A stretch of DNA of 64,000 bases from CAWKAV01 sp963847735 (lineage in GTDB: Bacteria; Desulfobacterota; Desulfuromonadia; Desulfuromonadales; BM103): positions 62,001 to 126,000 of the forward strand of contig CAWKAV010000028.1 in NCBI GenBank assembly GCA_963847735.1, written 5' to 3'. Below, piece by piece: positions 27,323-36,128 of this stretch (positions are counted from its first letter, which is position 1; each line of letters begins with the position of its first letter). Position numbers and translations under genes: made by a program. The notes under the pieces were generated by a model that worked only from the letters and a program-made list of their open reading frames with translations, searched no databases and was not told where the DNA came from.

Positions 27323-27646
27323 ATGTCAGGTTCCAGATTGGAAGAACGTAATAAAAAACGCCTATCCGTTAGGTTTGGAAACGGCAAGTTGGATAACCTC
27401 GGTTATTCAAGCGATGTCTCATCTCAAGGCTTCTTTGTCGAATCACGAGCAGTCTACAAGTCTGGTGTTGTGATAAATTTTGAACTTACAACCCGCGATG
27501 GTGAAATAATCTTGATTGAAGGAAAGGTGCAATGGACTAAAAAGGGAGCCCCACGTCTTAACCATATAATGAAGTCAGGAATGGGCATCTATATCCAGAA
27601 AATTTTGAAAGGCGAAGACGCGTATCTCGCTTTACTTTCTCAATAG
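27323..27646 (+). CDS. Stand-alone PilZ domain protein
   Basis: 107 residues from ATG 27323 (TTG 27311 is in frame but less likely). The two c-di-GMP-binding motifs are visible: RNKKR (RxxxR) near the start and DVSSQG (D/NxSxxG) about 25 residues later. It probably binds c-di-GMP and acts as an adaptor. It is one of few cargo genes in the tRNA-bounded segment. No partner gene is adjacent. Confidence 0.75.
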   Translation: MSGSRLEERNKKRLSVRFGNGKLDNLGYSSDVSSQGFFVESRAVYKSGVVINFELTTRDGEIILIEGKVQWTKKGAPRLNHIMKSGMGIYIQKILKGEDAYLALLSQ

Positions 27647-28205
27647 CGGCGTGAAACACGCCAGGCAGGCTTTAACTAGACTTCTCATAAATCACTATTT
27701 ACAGTAACCCTGGAAATTCTACCGGGACATAATCTCATTTATATTGTTGCAACTCTTTCTTACAAGTTCTAAGGATTTATAGTTCATAGAAAGGGCAGTG
27801 CAGCCTTCCATTGCAAATCCCTTCTCTATTGAAGCGTCTTGATGTCAGGTGAATTGCACTCAACTTTCACCATATTGTTTGTATTCGATTTGTTTTGGCT
27901 AGACTTGCTTAGACTTTGAACGGTGTCAAGTACCTGTAGTTATTGTCAATATGCTGATTTTATCTGATTCTTCTGTGGAGTTCGAATCCCGTTTCCCGCT
28001 CCAATGAGAATAAGGGGTTAGATCATTTGCCCTAGCCCTTTTTTCTGTCTTGTTGCTCGAATTGTCTTAATAAGGTCGAATGGAGATATGAGTATTACGA
28101 GTTGTCGAGACTTGGTGCTTTGTGGGTATTTATGGATATTTTGCGGATAAGAATGTCTTGCTTTACGGGTATTTTTGGGTATGATTGCGGGTGGGAGCAG
28201 TTAAA
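27647..28205. other. Intergenic stretch containing the right attachment copy
   Basis: 560 bp without a supported gene. It contains the 26-bp tRNA-derived repeat at 27980 and a following G/C-T-rich segment. I see no integrase remnant. Confidence 0.4.
27980..28005 (+). repeat. Direct repeat / attachment site, right copy
   Basis: Exact 26-base copy of 26164-26189. The following bases (AGGGGTTAG...CTAGCCCTTTTTT) also resemble the region after the true tRNA, as expected at an integration boundary. Confidence 0.8.
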
Positions 28206-29255
28206 ATGATCATTCCTAGCAAAATAACCATCGATGCAGTGCTACTAAAACTGATCGCCGAACTTGACGAATTCAAGGGCCGCTGGGAACTGCTGGGCAA
28301 GCTCGCCCCGGACGTCTTGTTGTCACTTCGTCGAGTGGCAACTATCGAGTCGGTAGGCTCGTCTACCAGAATCGAGGGCACCCGGCTCTCTGACCACGAG
28401 GTCGGCCTTCTGCTGGCAAACCTGAACATCGATTCCTTCCGTTCCCGCGACGAGCAGGAGGTGGTCGGTTACGCCGAGGCAATGAGCACGGTTTTCGACT
28501 CCTGGGAGTACATCCCGCTGACGGAGAACCATGTCAAACAGTTGCACGGCATGCTTCTCAAGTTCAACAGCAAGGACGTTTCCCACCTGGGAGAGTACAA
28601 GAAGTTGCCGAACAATGTCGAAGTGTTCGATGCCGATGGCAAGAGCATTGGTGTTATTTTCGAGACTGCGACACCCTTTGAAACGCCACGATTGATGGTG
28701 GAGCTGCTGGAGGTAACCAGGCAGGCGCTGGCCCACAGGGAACTGCATCCACTGCTGGTGATCGCCGCATTCGTCGTGCACTTCCTGGCGATACACCCGT
28801 TCCAGGACGGCAACGGTCGCCTCTCCCGCGTGCTGACCACACTTTTGCTCCTGCAGGCCGGCTACCGCTATGTTCCTTACTGCTCACTGGAGCGGATCAT
28901 AGAAGACAGCAAGGATGGCTACTACCGGGCGCTGCGCCAGTCGCAGAAGGAGATCAGGACTTCCGCCGAGAACCTTGACGTCTGGGTGCTGTTTTTCCTG
29001 CGGAGCCTGAGGAAACAACAGGAGGTGTTGCAGCAAAAGATCGAGCTGGAACAGCGCCTGGAGACGTTGCCGCCTGTGTCGGCGCGGCTGGTGGCGCTGG
29101 CCAGAGAGCGCGGACGTTTGACGATCGCAGAAGCCGTGACCCTGCTGGATGTCAACCGCAACACGGCCAAGCTGCACATCCGGAAGCTTGTCGAGAGTGG
29201 CCACCTGGTGCGGCACGGCACGGGCAAGGCGACGTGGTACACTGCGGGTAAATGA
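28206..29255 (+). CDS. Fic-domain protein (putative AMP transferase)
   Basis: 349 residues; ATG 28206 has GGGAG upstream. The N-terminal helix contains STRIEG, the [S/T]xxxE[G/N] motif that auto-inhibits class II Fic proteins. The catalytic loop HPFQDGNGRLSR is intact (HPFxDGNGR). The C-terminal 70 residues look like a winged helix-turn-helix (TIAEAVTLLDVNRNTAKLHI), so it may bind DNA. It would transfer AMP to a protein target when inhibition is released. It lies just outside the relic element and may be part of the same variable region. No antitoxin gene is adjacent. Confidence 0.88.
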   Translation: MIIPSKITIDAVLLKLIAELDEFKGRWELLGKLAPDVLLSLRRVATIESVGSSTRIEGTRLSDHEVGLLLANLNIDSFRSRDEQEVVGYAEAMSTVFDSWEYIPLTENHVKQLHGMLLKFNSKDVSHLGEYKKLPNNVEVFDADGKSIGVIFETATPFETPRLMVELLEVTRQALAHRELHPLLVIAAFVVHFLAIHPFQDGNGRLSRVLTTLLLLQAGYRYVPYCSLERIIEDSKDGYYRALRQSQKEIRTSAENLDVWVLFFLRSLRKQQEVLQQKIELEQRLETLPPVSARLVALARERGRLTIAEAVTLLDVNRNTAKLHIRKLVESGHLVRHGTGKATWYTAGK

Positions 29256-29427
29256 TGGTGCGATGCACGCTGTAATCCTGGCAAGGGAGTGTGTGACCTA
29301 CAGCCCGATCTGTTTATACAGTCGATATAGAGAGGTTCAGCAGTTGTTTTAAAAAAGGCGGGGTAGCGCCACGGGTTGGCTGATGGTGGCCTGTGGCGCT
29401 GTCTCGTCGAATGTTATGTGACGTACT

Positions 29428-29832
29428 TCAGATAGCCAGTACATATGTTTTATGACTGTCTTTTTCCTCTATTGCATTGAGAAGTTCCTCTGCTTTTTCC
29501 TTTATCCCTACAGGAACGGCCAAATAAAAGTACCCGCCACATTTCTTTACATAGGCAGCAAAGCACTCTAATTCAGTTTTTGTAAGAGACCAGCCTATTG
29601 AATCTTTGGTTTCAACTTCGAAGAGGTAAAGGATTCCATCCTTTACGGCATATATGTCCGGGCAAAAACGCATCTTGGATTTTTCGCTGTAGATTGCTTG
29701 TGGTTTTCCGACATCCGGGATTTCTATATGTGAAACGAGAATGCCTTCGTAGTTTTTTGAGCAAAGTTCATCGAAAAGGCGTCTGATCATTTTGTTATGA
29801 ATCTTTTGGCTGTTAATGTTTCTGGGTGACAT
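29428..29832 (-). CDS. Nuclease-like hypothetical protein (PD-(D/E)xK-type pattern)
   Basis: 134 residues from ATG 29832, preceded by GAGGAAGG. The core PDIYAVKDGILYLFEVET resembles the PD...ExE core of PD-(D/E)xK nuclease folds, with the usual Lys replaced. No helicase, methylase or immunity gene is beside it. It is probably an accessory gene; function not established. Confidence 0.5.
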   Translation of the reverse strand: MSPRNINSQKIHNKMIRRLFDELCSKNYEGILVSHIEIPDVGKPQAIYSEKSKMRFCPDIYAVKDGILYLFEVETKDSIGWSLTKTELECFAAYVKKCGGYFYLAVPVGIKEKAEELLNAIEEKDSHKTYVLAI

Positions 29833-30181
29833 CTGGTTTGCCTTCCTCAAACATATTCTCGTATCTATCGGGTCTACGGAATGCACAGTGCATACCAGCG
29901 TGTAAGAGACTGTTTTTTTAAATAGTTTGAGCAGGGGGAAGAATCAGTTTGGTTAAATAGCGTTATATTCCATGCATATTTTGCGCGATAACATGAAAAG
30001 GCTCTTCCCCTTAATCGGTCCGCCGGCATACAAGACAGACAAGGAAAAACCCAGTTTAGCAATTTCGAGAGGAAAGCCTTTTTTTGCTGGCTTGGCCTCC
30101 CCTTATCTGTTCTATTAAACGCCGCACGGTTGCCATGAAGATTCCGACCGTGATATTTTGTCGAGAAGAGGAGATGAGACG
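29833..30181. other. Intergenic region before yacG
   Basis: 350 bp between the nuclease-like gene and yacG, AT-rich in its first half. It probably contains divergent promoters for the two genes. I cannot assign a clear -35/-10 pair and see no riboswitch. Confidence 0.3.
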
Positions 30182-30358
30182 ATGCAGAGCCCTGTCAAAT
30201 GTCCGCAATGCAGGGAGTTGACAACCTGGCAAGACAACCCGTTCCGCCCCTTCTGCTCGGAACGCTGCAAGATGATTGATCTCGGTCAGTGGGCCGATGG
30301 GTCCTATCGCATTCCCGGGCCATCACAAGAACCTTTTTCTGATGATAAAATTGTTTAA
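30182..30358 (+). CDS. yacG: DNA gyrase inhibitor YacG, zinc-binding
   Basis: 58 residues; ATG 30182 is preceded by GAGGAGATGAG. CPQC and CSERCK supply the four zinc ligands, with the family pattern [19 protein letters not shown] and an acidic tail. YacG is reported to bind gyrase B. It heads the gene run that continues with queD. Confidence 0.9.
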   Translation: MQSPVKCPQCRELTTWQDNPFRPFCSERCKMIDLGQWADGSYRIPGPSQEPFSDDKIV

Positions 30359-30397
30359 ATTAACATTGAAAAACAAGACGTTGAAAGGTCATAATCA

Positions 30398-30769
30398 ATG
30401 TATCACCTAATGATAAAAACTTCTTTTGCTGCTGCCCATAACCTGATCAATTACCAGGGTGATTGTGAAAACCTGCATGGTCACAATTGGTTGGTGGAAG
30501 TGACCGTCGCGGCGAAGGAACTGGATGAAGCCGGTCTCGGCATTGATTTCAAGATTCTCAAGAGAGAGACCAAGCAGCTCCTTAACGATCTTGATCATAA
30601 ATATCTGAACGATCTTGGCCCATTTAAAAGTGCCAGTCCTTCCTCGGAAAATATAGGTCGCTATCTCTTTGAATGTCTGAGTCGGAAGTTAAACAACGAC
30701 AACATCACCGTCGAGAGAGTCAACGTCTGGGAGTCGGAGAACGCTTGTGCCAGCTATACCCTCGATTGA
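30398..30769 (+). CDS. queD: 6-carboxy-5,6,7,8-tetrahydropterin synthase
   Basis: 123 residues, normal length. Zinc-binding and catalytic positions are visible: AAHNL, CENLHGHNW (catalytic Cys plus two His) and the closing WESENACASY with Glu. It catalyses the second step of queuosine precursor (preQ0) synthesis and is followed with a 23-bp overlap by queE, so the two are translationally coupled. Confidence 0.92.
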   Translation: MYHLMIKTSFAAAHNLINYQGDCENLHGHNWLVEVTVAAKELDEAGLGIDFKILKRETKQLLNDLDHKYLNDLGPFKSASPSSENIGRYLFECLSRKLNNDNITVERVNVWESENACASYTLD

Positions 30770-31502
30770 GGCCCCTCTGATTGAAGTGTTCTCCTCCATG
30801 CAAGGAGAAGGGGTGCTGATCGGTTGCCGGCAGATTTTCGTGCGTTTTGCCGGGTGTAACCTTGCTTGTGATTATTGTGACACGCCCTTTCAGCCAGGCT
30901 CGACCTGTCAAGTTGAGTCGGTTCCTGGCTCCGGTCAATTCAACAGCTGCAACAACCCGGTCGACCTCTCTGAGATCACACAGTTGATTTCACGTTGGCA
31001 GCACAGCACCGGCAACGTGCATCATTCCGTGGCCCTCACCGGTGGTGAACCGCTACTCCATGCCGATATTCTGCAGGCATGGTTACCGGAAATCATCGCC
31101 ATCCTACCGGTCTTTCTCGAAACCAACGGCACACTCGCCTTCGAAGTTGAGAAAATTCTGCCTCTGGTGGAATGGGTTTCCATGGATATCAAGGGCTCTG
31201 CCGTCACCGGAACAGCGACCCCATGGAGAGATCACGCTGATTTCCTGGCAGTTGCCGCAAGCCGTCTTTGCCAGGTAAAACTGGTTGTGGATGAGAGAAC
31301 AACAAATAGCGAACTGCTTGAGGCGGCGCGTCTCGTCAATCGTTACGCACCTGAGGTACCTTTCATTCTGCAGCCACGGACCATCTCTGCCAGGCCATCG
31401 TTGCGGGGGGATATTTTGCTTAAACTACAGGTGATTGCCGCAGCAGAACATTGCGATGTACGCATCATTCCGCAGGTTCATCCGTTGTTGGGTGTCATTT
31501 AA
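30747..31502 (+). CDS. queE: 7-carboxy-7-deazaguanine synthase, radical SAM
   Basis: 251 residues from GTG 30747. The radical-SAM motif CNLACDYC (CxxxCxxC) is intact, and LTGGEPLLH is the SAM-binding GGE. FxxMQGEG at the start (SSMQGEGVLIG) is typical of QueE. It converts the QueD product to 7-carboxy-7-deazaguanine. Genes for QueC and QueF are not in the window. Confidence 0.92.
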   Translation: MPAIPSIEAPLIEVFSSMQGEGVLIGCRQIFVRFAGCNLACDYCDTPFQPGSTCQVESVPGSGQFNSCNNPVDLSEITQLISRWQHSTGNVHHSVALTGGEPLLHADILQAWLPEIIAILPVFLETNGTLAFEVEKILPLVEWVSMDIKGSAVTGTATPWRDHADFLAVAASRLCQVKLVVDERTTNSELLEAARLVNRYAPEVPFILQPRTISARPSLRGDILLKLQVIAAAEHCDVRIIPQVHPLLGVI

Positions 31503-31708
31503 GCATTGTTCTGCTTGTTGCTGACCGCCTGGTTCAATTCCTTGAGAAGTTGATCGACATTGACATTGTGAACTCCGGCACCGTGTTCGAGTTCTTCGTA
31601 ATCGGCAATCTGGCACTCGTTGCAGTCGAGACCGAAGGAACGAAAGACGTCGATGGTTTCGGGGTGCATGTTAATAATTTCACTGATAGTCATCTCACGT
31701 TTAATCAT
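31499..31708 (-). CDS. DUF1858 domain protein
   Basis: 69 residues. MTISEIINMHPETIDVFRS and the Cys pair in DCNECQ are typical of DUF1858, a small domain found in anaerobes, sometimes fused to redox enzymes. It overlaps the end of coaD by 4 bp and converges on queE with a 4-bp overlap of stops. Function unknown. Confidence 0.8.
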   Translation of the reverse strand: MIKREMTISEIINMHPETIDVFRSFGLDCNECQIADYEELEHGAGVHNVNVDQLLKELNQAVSNKQNNA

Positions 31709-32214
31709 AACGTCTCCTTGGTGTCTTGCCCCTTGCCAAACTTGTCGAGCAGAGCTTTGTGGACAATCGGCGGGACAAGGCTTTCAACCGATCCGCGCAG
31801 GCCGGCAACTTCCTTGACGAGTGACGAGCTGAGGTAGCCGTAGGGCACCGAAGTCATCATAAACAGGGTTTCAACCTCGCTTTTGAGATTGTGGTTCATC
31901 TGGGCGATCTGGAACTCATATTCGAAATCCGAGACGGCCCGCAAGCCACGCAGGATGACCCTGGCTCCTCGCGCCATCACATAATCAACCAGGAGACCAT
32001 CAAAAGTGTCAACCTTGATGCGCGGGTTGTTGCCGATCGTCTCCTCAATGTGCCGGATACGCTCCGCCGTGGTGAAAAGGCTGCTTTTCTCAGAGTTCCT
32101 GGCGACAGCGATGATAATCTCATCGAAGATCTCGAGTCCACGCTCGATAATGTCCAGGTGCCCGTATGTAATAGGATCAAAAGAACCCGGATAGATGGCC
32201 ATCTGCTTGTTCAT
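31705..32214 (-). CDS. coaD: Phosphopantetheine adenylyltransferase
   Basis: 169 residues, normal size. YPGSFDPITYGHLDII contains the nucleotidyl-transfer (T/H)xGH motif. ARGARVILRGLRAVSDFEYE and FMMTSVPYGYLSSSLVKE are family signatures. It makes dephospho-CoA from 4'-phosphopantetheine. It starts 1 bp after the rsmD stop, forming the common rsmD-coaD pair. Confidence 0.95.
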   Translation of the reverse strand: MNKQMAIYPGSFDPITYGHLDIIERGLEIFDEIIIAVARNSEKSSLFTTAERIRHIEETIGNNPRIKVDTFDGLLVDYVMARGARVILRGLRAVSDFEYEFQIAQMNHNLKSEVETLFMMTSVPYGYLSSSLVKEVAGLRGSVESLVPPIVHKALLDKFGKGQDTKETL

Positions 32215-32215
32215 G

Positions 32216-32770
32216 TCAGCTCCAAGTAAAGAAGTTTATCATAGTTGTTCCGTAGCGGCGTTGGTCAATGCGCTGTAAATGGCCGACAGACAGAGGGAAG
32301 GTCTCATCCGTTCCCGTTTCCGCACAGAGGATGCCGTTCTTGCCCAACAGTTTCAGTCTCTCTATCTCGGCCAGGGTGCGGTTTGCCAGACCCTGACCGT
32401 AAGGCGGGTCAAGGAAGATCAGATCGAAATCTCTGTCTTTTAATTGTGTCAGAGCTTGAAAGACGTCCTTGATGATCACTTCTGCAGCAGTGGCGAAATG
32501 ACAGAGATTCAGGTTCTCACGCAAGAGCTTCGCTGCTGCCGGTGCCATCTCAACCAGGCAAGTTGATGCCGCGCCACGGCTTAAAGCCTCGATAGAAAGG
32601 GCGCCCGAACCGGCAAACAGGTCCAGAACCCTAAGTCCTGCAAAATTGTCCAACTTGCTCTGCAGAATACTGAAGAGCGCTTCGCGGACACGATCCGGCG
32701 TTGGTCGGATATCGTGCCCGGTAAATGTTGCCAGGCGCCTGCCTCGTGAAGTGCCGGCTATCACCCGCAT
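32216..32770 (-). CDS. rsmD: 16S rRNA (guanine966-N2)-methyltransferase
   Basis: 184 residues. The start MRVIAGTSRGRRL, the SAM motif LDLFAGSGALSIEALSRG and the catalytic FLDPPYGQG (DPPY) identify RsmD. It is first in the rsmD-coaD-DUF1858 operon. Confidence 0.93.
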   Translation of the reverse strand: MRVIAGTSRGRRLATFTGHDIRPTPDRVREALFSILQSKLDNFAGLRVLDLFAGSGALSIEALSRGAASTCLVEMAPAAAKLLRENLNLCHFATAAEVIIKDVFQALTQLKDRDFDLIFLDPPYGQGLANRTLAEIERLKLLGKNGILCAETGTDETFPLSVGHLQRIDQRRYGTTMINFFTWS

Positions 32771-32930
32771 GAAATCTCCTCGAACAACTTTGTAAATGCG
32801 TGTAACATGCTAAAAAAACTAGCACAATGATTCACGATGGTCAAGCAGGAGAGCAGGTCATCCGACTTGACAGAAATGTTGTGGCATGGCTTAAATATGC
32901 AGGTATGCGACTCGAGTAAAGGCGATAAAT

Positions 32931-34064
32931 ATGGAACGTCAAGATCTGGCAGGATATGCCGCACACAGCGAATTGTCACGTGGCCGCAAACATGATGAAC
33001 TTTACAAGGATGATCGGCCAACCTTTGAACGTGATCGTGACCGAATTATTCACTGCGCGGCCTTCAGGCGCCTGGAATATAAAACCCAGGTATTTGTTAA
33101 CCACGAAGGCGATTACTACCGGACCCGACTGACGCATTCTCTGGAAGTTGCCCAGATCGGGCGTGGCATCGCCCGTCGCCTGAGGTTGAACGAAGACCTG
33201 GTAGAAGCCTTGGCGCTGGCCCACGATCTTGGTCACACGCCTTTCGGGCACACCGGTGAAGAGGTCCTCAACCGTCTGATGAGCTCTTGCGGCGGTTTTG
33301 AACACAACCGTCAATCACTGCGCATCGTCGAGCATCTGGAGGAGCGCTATCCAGGTTTCAACGGGCTGAACCTGAGCTGGGAAGCCAGGGAAGGGATTAT
33401 CAAGCATTCTTCCGATTACGATATTCCGGATGGCTCTGGTCTGGAAGAGTACCAACCAAAGCTGCGCCCCACCCTGGAGGCGCAGATTATTGACCTGGCC
33501 GACGAGATTGCTTACAGCAATCATGATATTGATGACGGTATCAAGGCCGGCTACCTTAATCCTGATGTTCTGATGGAGGTCGATCTCTGGGCTGAAACCT
33601 ACGCCAGGGTGTCGGAAAAGTTCCCCTTGCTGCCAAAGGACCGTCAGATTCTGCAAACGATCAGTCACCTGATTGGTTTCCTGATTCTCGATATGGTCAA
33701 GCAGACCCGCCTCAATATTGATTCAGCTGGGGTCACTTCTCTGGACGATGTGCGTGGACAGGAAACCAACCTGGTGAAGTTCAGCAGAGAGACGGCGCAG
33801 CGCAACCGTGAGCTGAAGGCTTTCCTCTACAAGAACCTTTACAGGCACTACAAGGTGGAACGGATGCGCATCAAGGCGGAGCGTTTTCTTACGCTGTTGT
33901 TTGAGAACTATCTGCAGCACCCGACGTTGCTGCCGGCCAGCTACCAGGCCAGCTATGCACTACAGGGGCGGGAGCGGGTCGTCTGCGATTACGTTGCCGG
34001 GATGACCGACCGTTACGCGCTTGATGAGTACAAGCGGCTTTTCGAACCCTACGAGAGAGTTTGA
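32931..34064 (+). CDS. dgt: dGTP triphosphohydrolase-like HD protein
   Basis: 377 residues. HD-domain ligands are present: HSLEVAQ, then HDLGHTPFGHTGEEVL, and DLADEIAYSNHDIDDG. RTRLTHSLEV is typical of dGTPase-like proteins. It should cleave dNTPs to nucleoside and tripolyphosphate. Diverges from rsmD; the 160-bp gap between them holds the promoters. Confidence 0.88.
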   Translation: MERQDLAGYAAHSELSRGRKHDELYKDDRPTFERDRDRIIHCAAFRRLEYKTQVFVNHEGDYYRTRLTHSLEVAQIGRGIARRLRLNEDLVEALALAHDLGHTPFGHTGEEVLNRLMSSCGGFEHNRQSLRIVEHLEERYPGFNGLNLSWEAREGIIKHSSDYDIPDGSGLEEYQPKLRPTLEAQIIDLADEIAYSNHDIDDGIKAGYLNPDVLMEVDLWAETYARVSEKFPLLPKDRQILQTISHLIGFLILDMVKQTRLNIDSAGVTSLDDVRGQETNLVKFSRETAQRNRELKAFLYKNLYRHYKVERMRIKAERFLTLLFENYLQHPTLLPASYQASYALQGRERVVCDYVAGMTDRYALDEYKRLFEPYERV

Positions 34065-34132
34065 TCAGGCTGAGGACAGAATAGAGGAGACAGAACACAG
34101 AAGTCGGAACACTGGTTCCTGGCAGTCAGTCG

Positions 34133-34444
34133 TCAGGGCAGGGTGATGATCGATTTGTCACTCTGACGGTAGAGCAGGAAGGTGCTGCCGAGGATCTGTG
34201 CGACCGCGGAATTGGTCGCGGCGGCAAGTTCGGCGGCGACGGTTTTCCGATCAACCAGGCAGCCCTCCTGGATTCTTACCTTGATAAGCTCATTGGCTTC
34301 GAGGGCTTCATGAGCCGCTTTGATGACCTCGTCGTTGATATGCTGCTTTCCGATCATAACAAAGGGTTTGAGGCCATGGCCAAGGCCGCGCAAAAACCGG
34401 TTTTGTTTGCCGGTGAGTCGGGTCGTTACAGGTGATTCTGACAT
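34133..34444 (-). CDS. yhbY: YhbY-type CRM RNA-binding protein
   Basis: 103 residues. LTGKQNRFLRGLGHGLKP near the start and the ANELIKVRIQEG core are the CRM domain linked to 50S ribosome assembly. The usual GxxG loop is seen at GKQH. It converges with dgt. Confidence 0.88.
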   Translation of the reverse strand: MSESPVTTRLTGKQNRFLRGLGHGLKPFVMIGKQHINDEVIKAAHEALEANELIKVRIQEGCLVDRKTVAAELAAATNSAVAQILGSTFLLYRQSDKSIITLP

Positions 34445-34553
34445 AAGTTCTGATCCTTGATTCTGATCCGTCGACTAAGTGAATTGACTGGGTTTACGCG
34501 TCACTATAACATTCTCGACAGTGTGCTTGGAAGCCTGATTATTGGAGCCCGCT

Positions 34554-35393
34554 ATGAGCTTGCAACTCGACATAGTTTGCGAAAATACCGTGGGACGGCC
34601 GATCCCGGCACGCGGAGAGCATGGCTTCGCATGCCTGGTGCGGATGCCTGACGCAACCTGGCTTTTTGATACGGGCTGCGGAGACACTCTTCTGACTAAT
34701 ATGGCCGATCTTGAACACGATGCCAGGCAGATAAAGGGCGTTATCCTCAGTCACGGCCATAACGATCACTGTGGCGGCCTTTTGGCCTTGCTTGAAGATG
34801 TCGGTCCACGCCAGGTTATTGCACACCCTCATGTGTTTGTCGAACGTTTCTGGCAGGGGCAGCACGAGCATCGTCAGATCGGCCTGCCGCACAATCGAAC
34901 AGTCCTTGAGTCTGCCGGTGCCAACTTCACACTTCTTGATTCTTTTACGGAACTGGCACCCGGTCTCTATTTCAGTGGTACCATCCCTCGTCTCTCGCCT
35001 TACGAGGTCGGTGATCCTCATCTGGTTCGACGTTCCGAGGATGGCGAAGGATGGGTCGCTGATGAATTCCCGGATGATGCCGCTCTCGGTATGACAACAC
35101 CAAGGGGGCTGGTCGTCCTGTTAGGGTGCGCGCACGCCGGGTTGATTAATACGGTGGAGTACTTTCGCAGTCAACTGGACAACCCCCGTATTCACGCCAT
35201 TGTCGGTGGCACGCATCTGGGTCCTGCCAATGATAAACAATTTTCCGCGACCCTCAATTACCTGGCCCATCTGGACTTTGATCGCCTCGGTGTTTCACAT
35301 TGCACAGGTCAAATCCGTTCCGCTCAGCTGTACAGCCGCTTTCCCGACAAAGTGTTTTTTGCCAATGTTGGTACGAGCATGAAGGTTGCATGA
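34554..35393 (+). CDS. Metallo-beta-lactamase-fold hydrolase (DHPPP-synthase-like)
   Basis: 279 residues; ATG 34554 is preceded by TTGGAG. SHGHNDHCGG is the HxHxDH metal motif, and GCAHAGLIN and GGTHLGPA supply later metal ligands. The LFDTGCGDTLLTN start is typical of the group annotated as 7,8-dihydropterin-6-yl-methyl-aminobenzene phosphate synthase. The true substrate is unknown. It is 4 bp from a REC-PilZ gene, so cotranscription is likely. Confidence 0.8.
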   Translation: MSLQLDIVCENTVGRPIPARGEHGFACLVRMPDATWLFDTGCGDTLLTNMADLEHDARQIKGVILSHGHNDHCGGLLALLEDVGPRQVIAHPHVFVERFWQGQHEHRQIGLPHNRTVLESAGANFTLLDSFTELAPGLYFSGTIPRLSPYEVGDPHLVRRSEDGEGWVADEFPDDAALGMTTPRGLVVLLGCAHAGLINTVEYFRSQLDNPRIHAIVGGTHLGPANDKQFSATLNYLAHLDFDRLGVSHCTGQIRSAQLYSRFPDKVFFANVGTSMKVA

Positions 35394-35397
35394 TCCG

Positions 35398-36096
35398 ATG
35401 ACAACGCCCCTCTGTATCCTTCTTGTTGACGATTCGAAGTTTTTCCTGGAACTGGAAAAGCATTTTTTACGTTATACGCCGGCAGCCCTCCTGACCGCAT
35501 CCTCCGGAGAAATCGCTCTGGCCCTGACCAGAGAGCATCTTCCAAGTTTGGTCTACATGGATATTGACATGCCGGATATGAGTGGCCTTGACTGTTGCCG
35601 CATAATCAAAGCGGATCAGGACCTGAGACAGATACCGATCATTCTTATCGGGGCCGCAGACTCGTCAGTCGGCGCACCAGAGGCGCAAGCGGTCGGAGCG
35701 GAGGCTTATCTGCGCAAACCGCTCAACCGGGCTCAATTCCTCGGTGCAGGCCATCGATTTCTGGCCAGCGTCGATCGGCGTGAAGCACGTCAAACATGTG
35801 ATCTTCCTGTCAACTTCGTCTGTCGTGGCCTGCATCTGCAGGGACGTTGCATTGATATCAGCAGTGGTGGTATGTTTTTGCTGTGCCATCCCACAGCGCA
35901 AATAGGGGAAAAAATGCTGTTGAAATTTCCCCTGCCTGATGCACTGAAAACCTCTGTTGAAGTTCATGGTTGCATCGCCTGGGTCAATTCTCGCGAAGAG
36001 GCCATTAAAGAAGGCTTCCCGTTGGGTTATGGTGTCGAGTTCGTAGATATTGCAGGTTCGACAGGGGTGGCTTTCCGTCGTTGTTTCGGGACATAA
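35398..36096 (+). CDS. Response regulator: receiver + PilZ
   Basis: 232 residues from ATG 35398 (an in-frame TTG at 35386 is possible). Residues 1-120 form a receiver domain with acidic pocket VDDS (11-12), phosphoacceptor D55 in YMDIDMPDMSG and Lys in RKPLN. Residues about 130-225 are PilZ-like, with CIDISSGGMF fitting the (D/N)xSxxG motif; the RxxxR motif may be RREAR. It would couple phosphorylation to c-di-GMP. A paralog follows. Confidence 0.88.
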   Translation: MTTPLCILLVDDSKFFLELEKHFLRYTPAALLTASSGEIALALTREHLPSLVYMDIDMPDMSGLDCCRIIKADQDLRQIPIILIGAADSSVGAPEAQAVGAEAYLRKPLNRAQFLGAGHRFLASVDRREARQTCDLPVNFVCRGLHLQGRCIDISSGGMFLLCHPTAQIGEKMLLKFPLPDALKTSVEVHGCIAWVNSREEAIKEGFPLGYGVEFVDIAGSTGVAFRRCFGT

Positions 36097-36128
36097 TTTG
36101 GACTTGTAAGTTTTACTTGGGGGGAAAC

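Noticed and set aside
29149..29352. 67-codon ORF over the end of the Fic gene
   Set aside because: Out-of-frame overlap with the Fic C-terminus; no domain or ribosome site.
30359..30397. preQ1 riboswitch before queD
   Set aside because: The 39-bp gap is too short and AT-rich with no matching hairpin/C-rich pattern.
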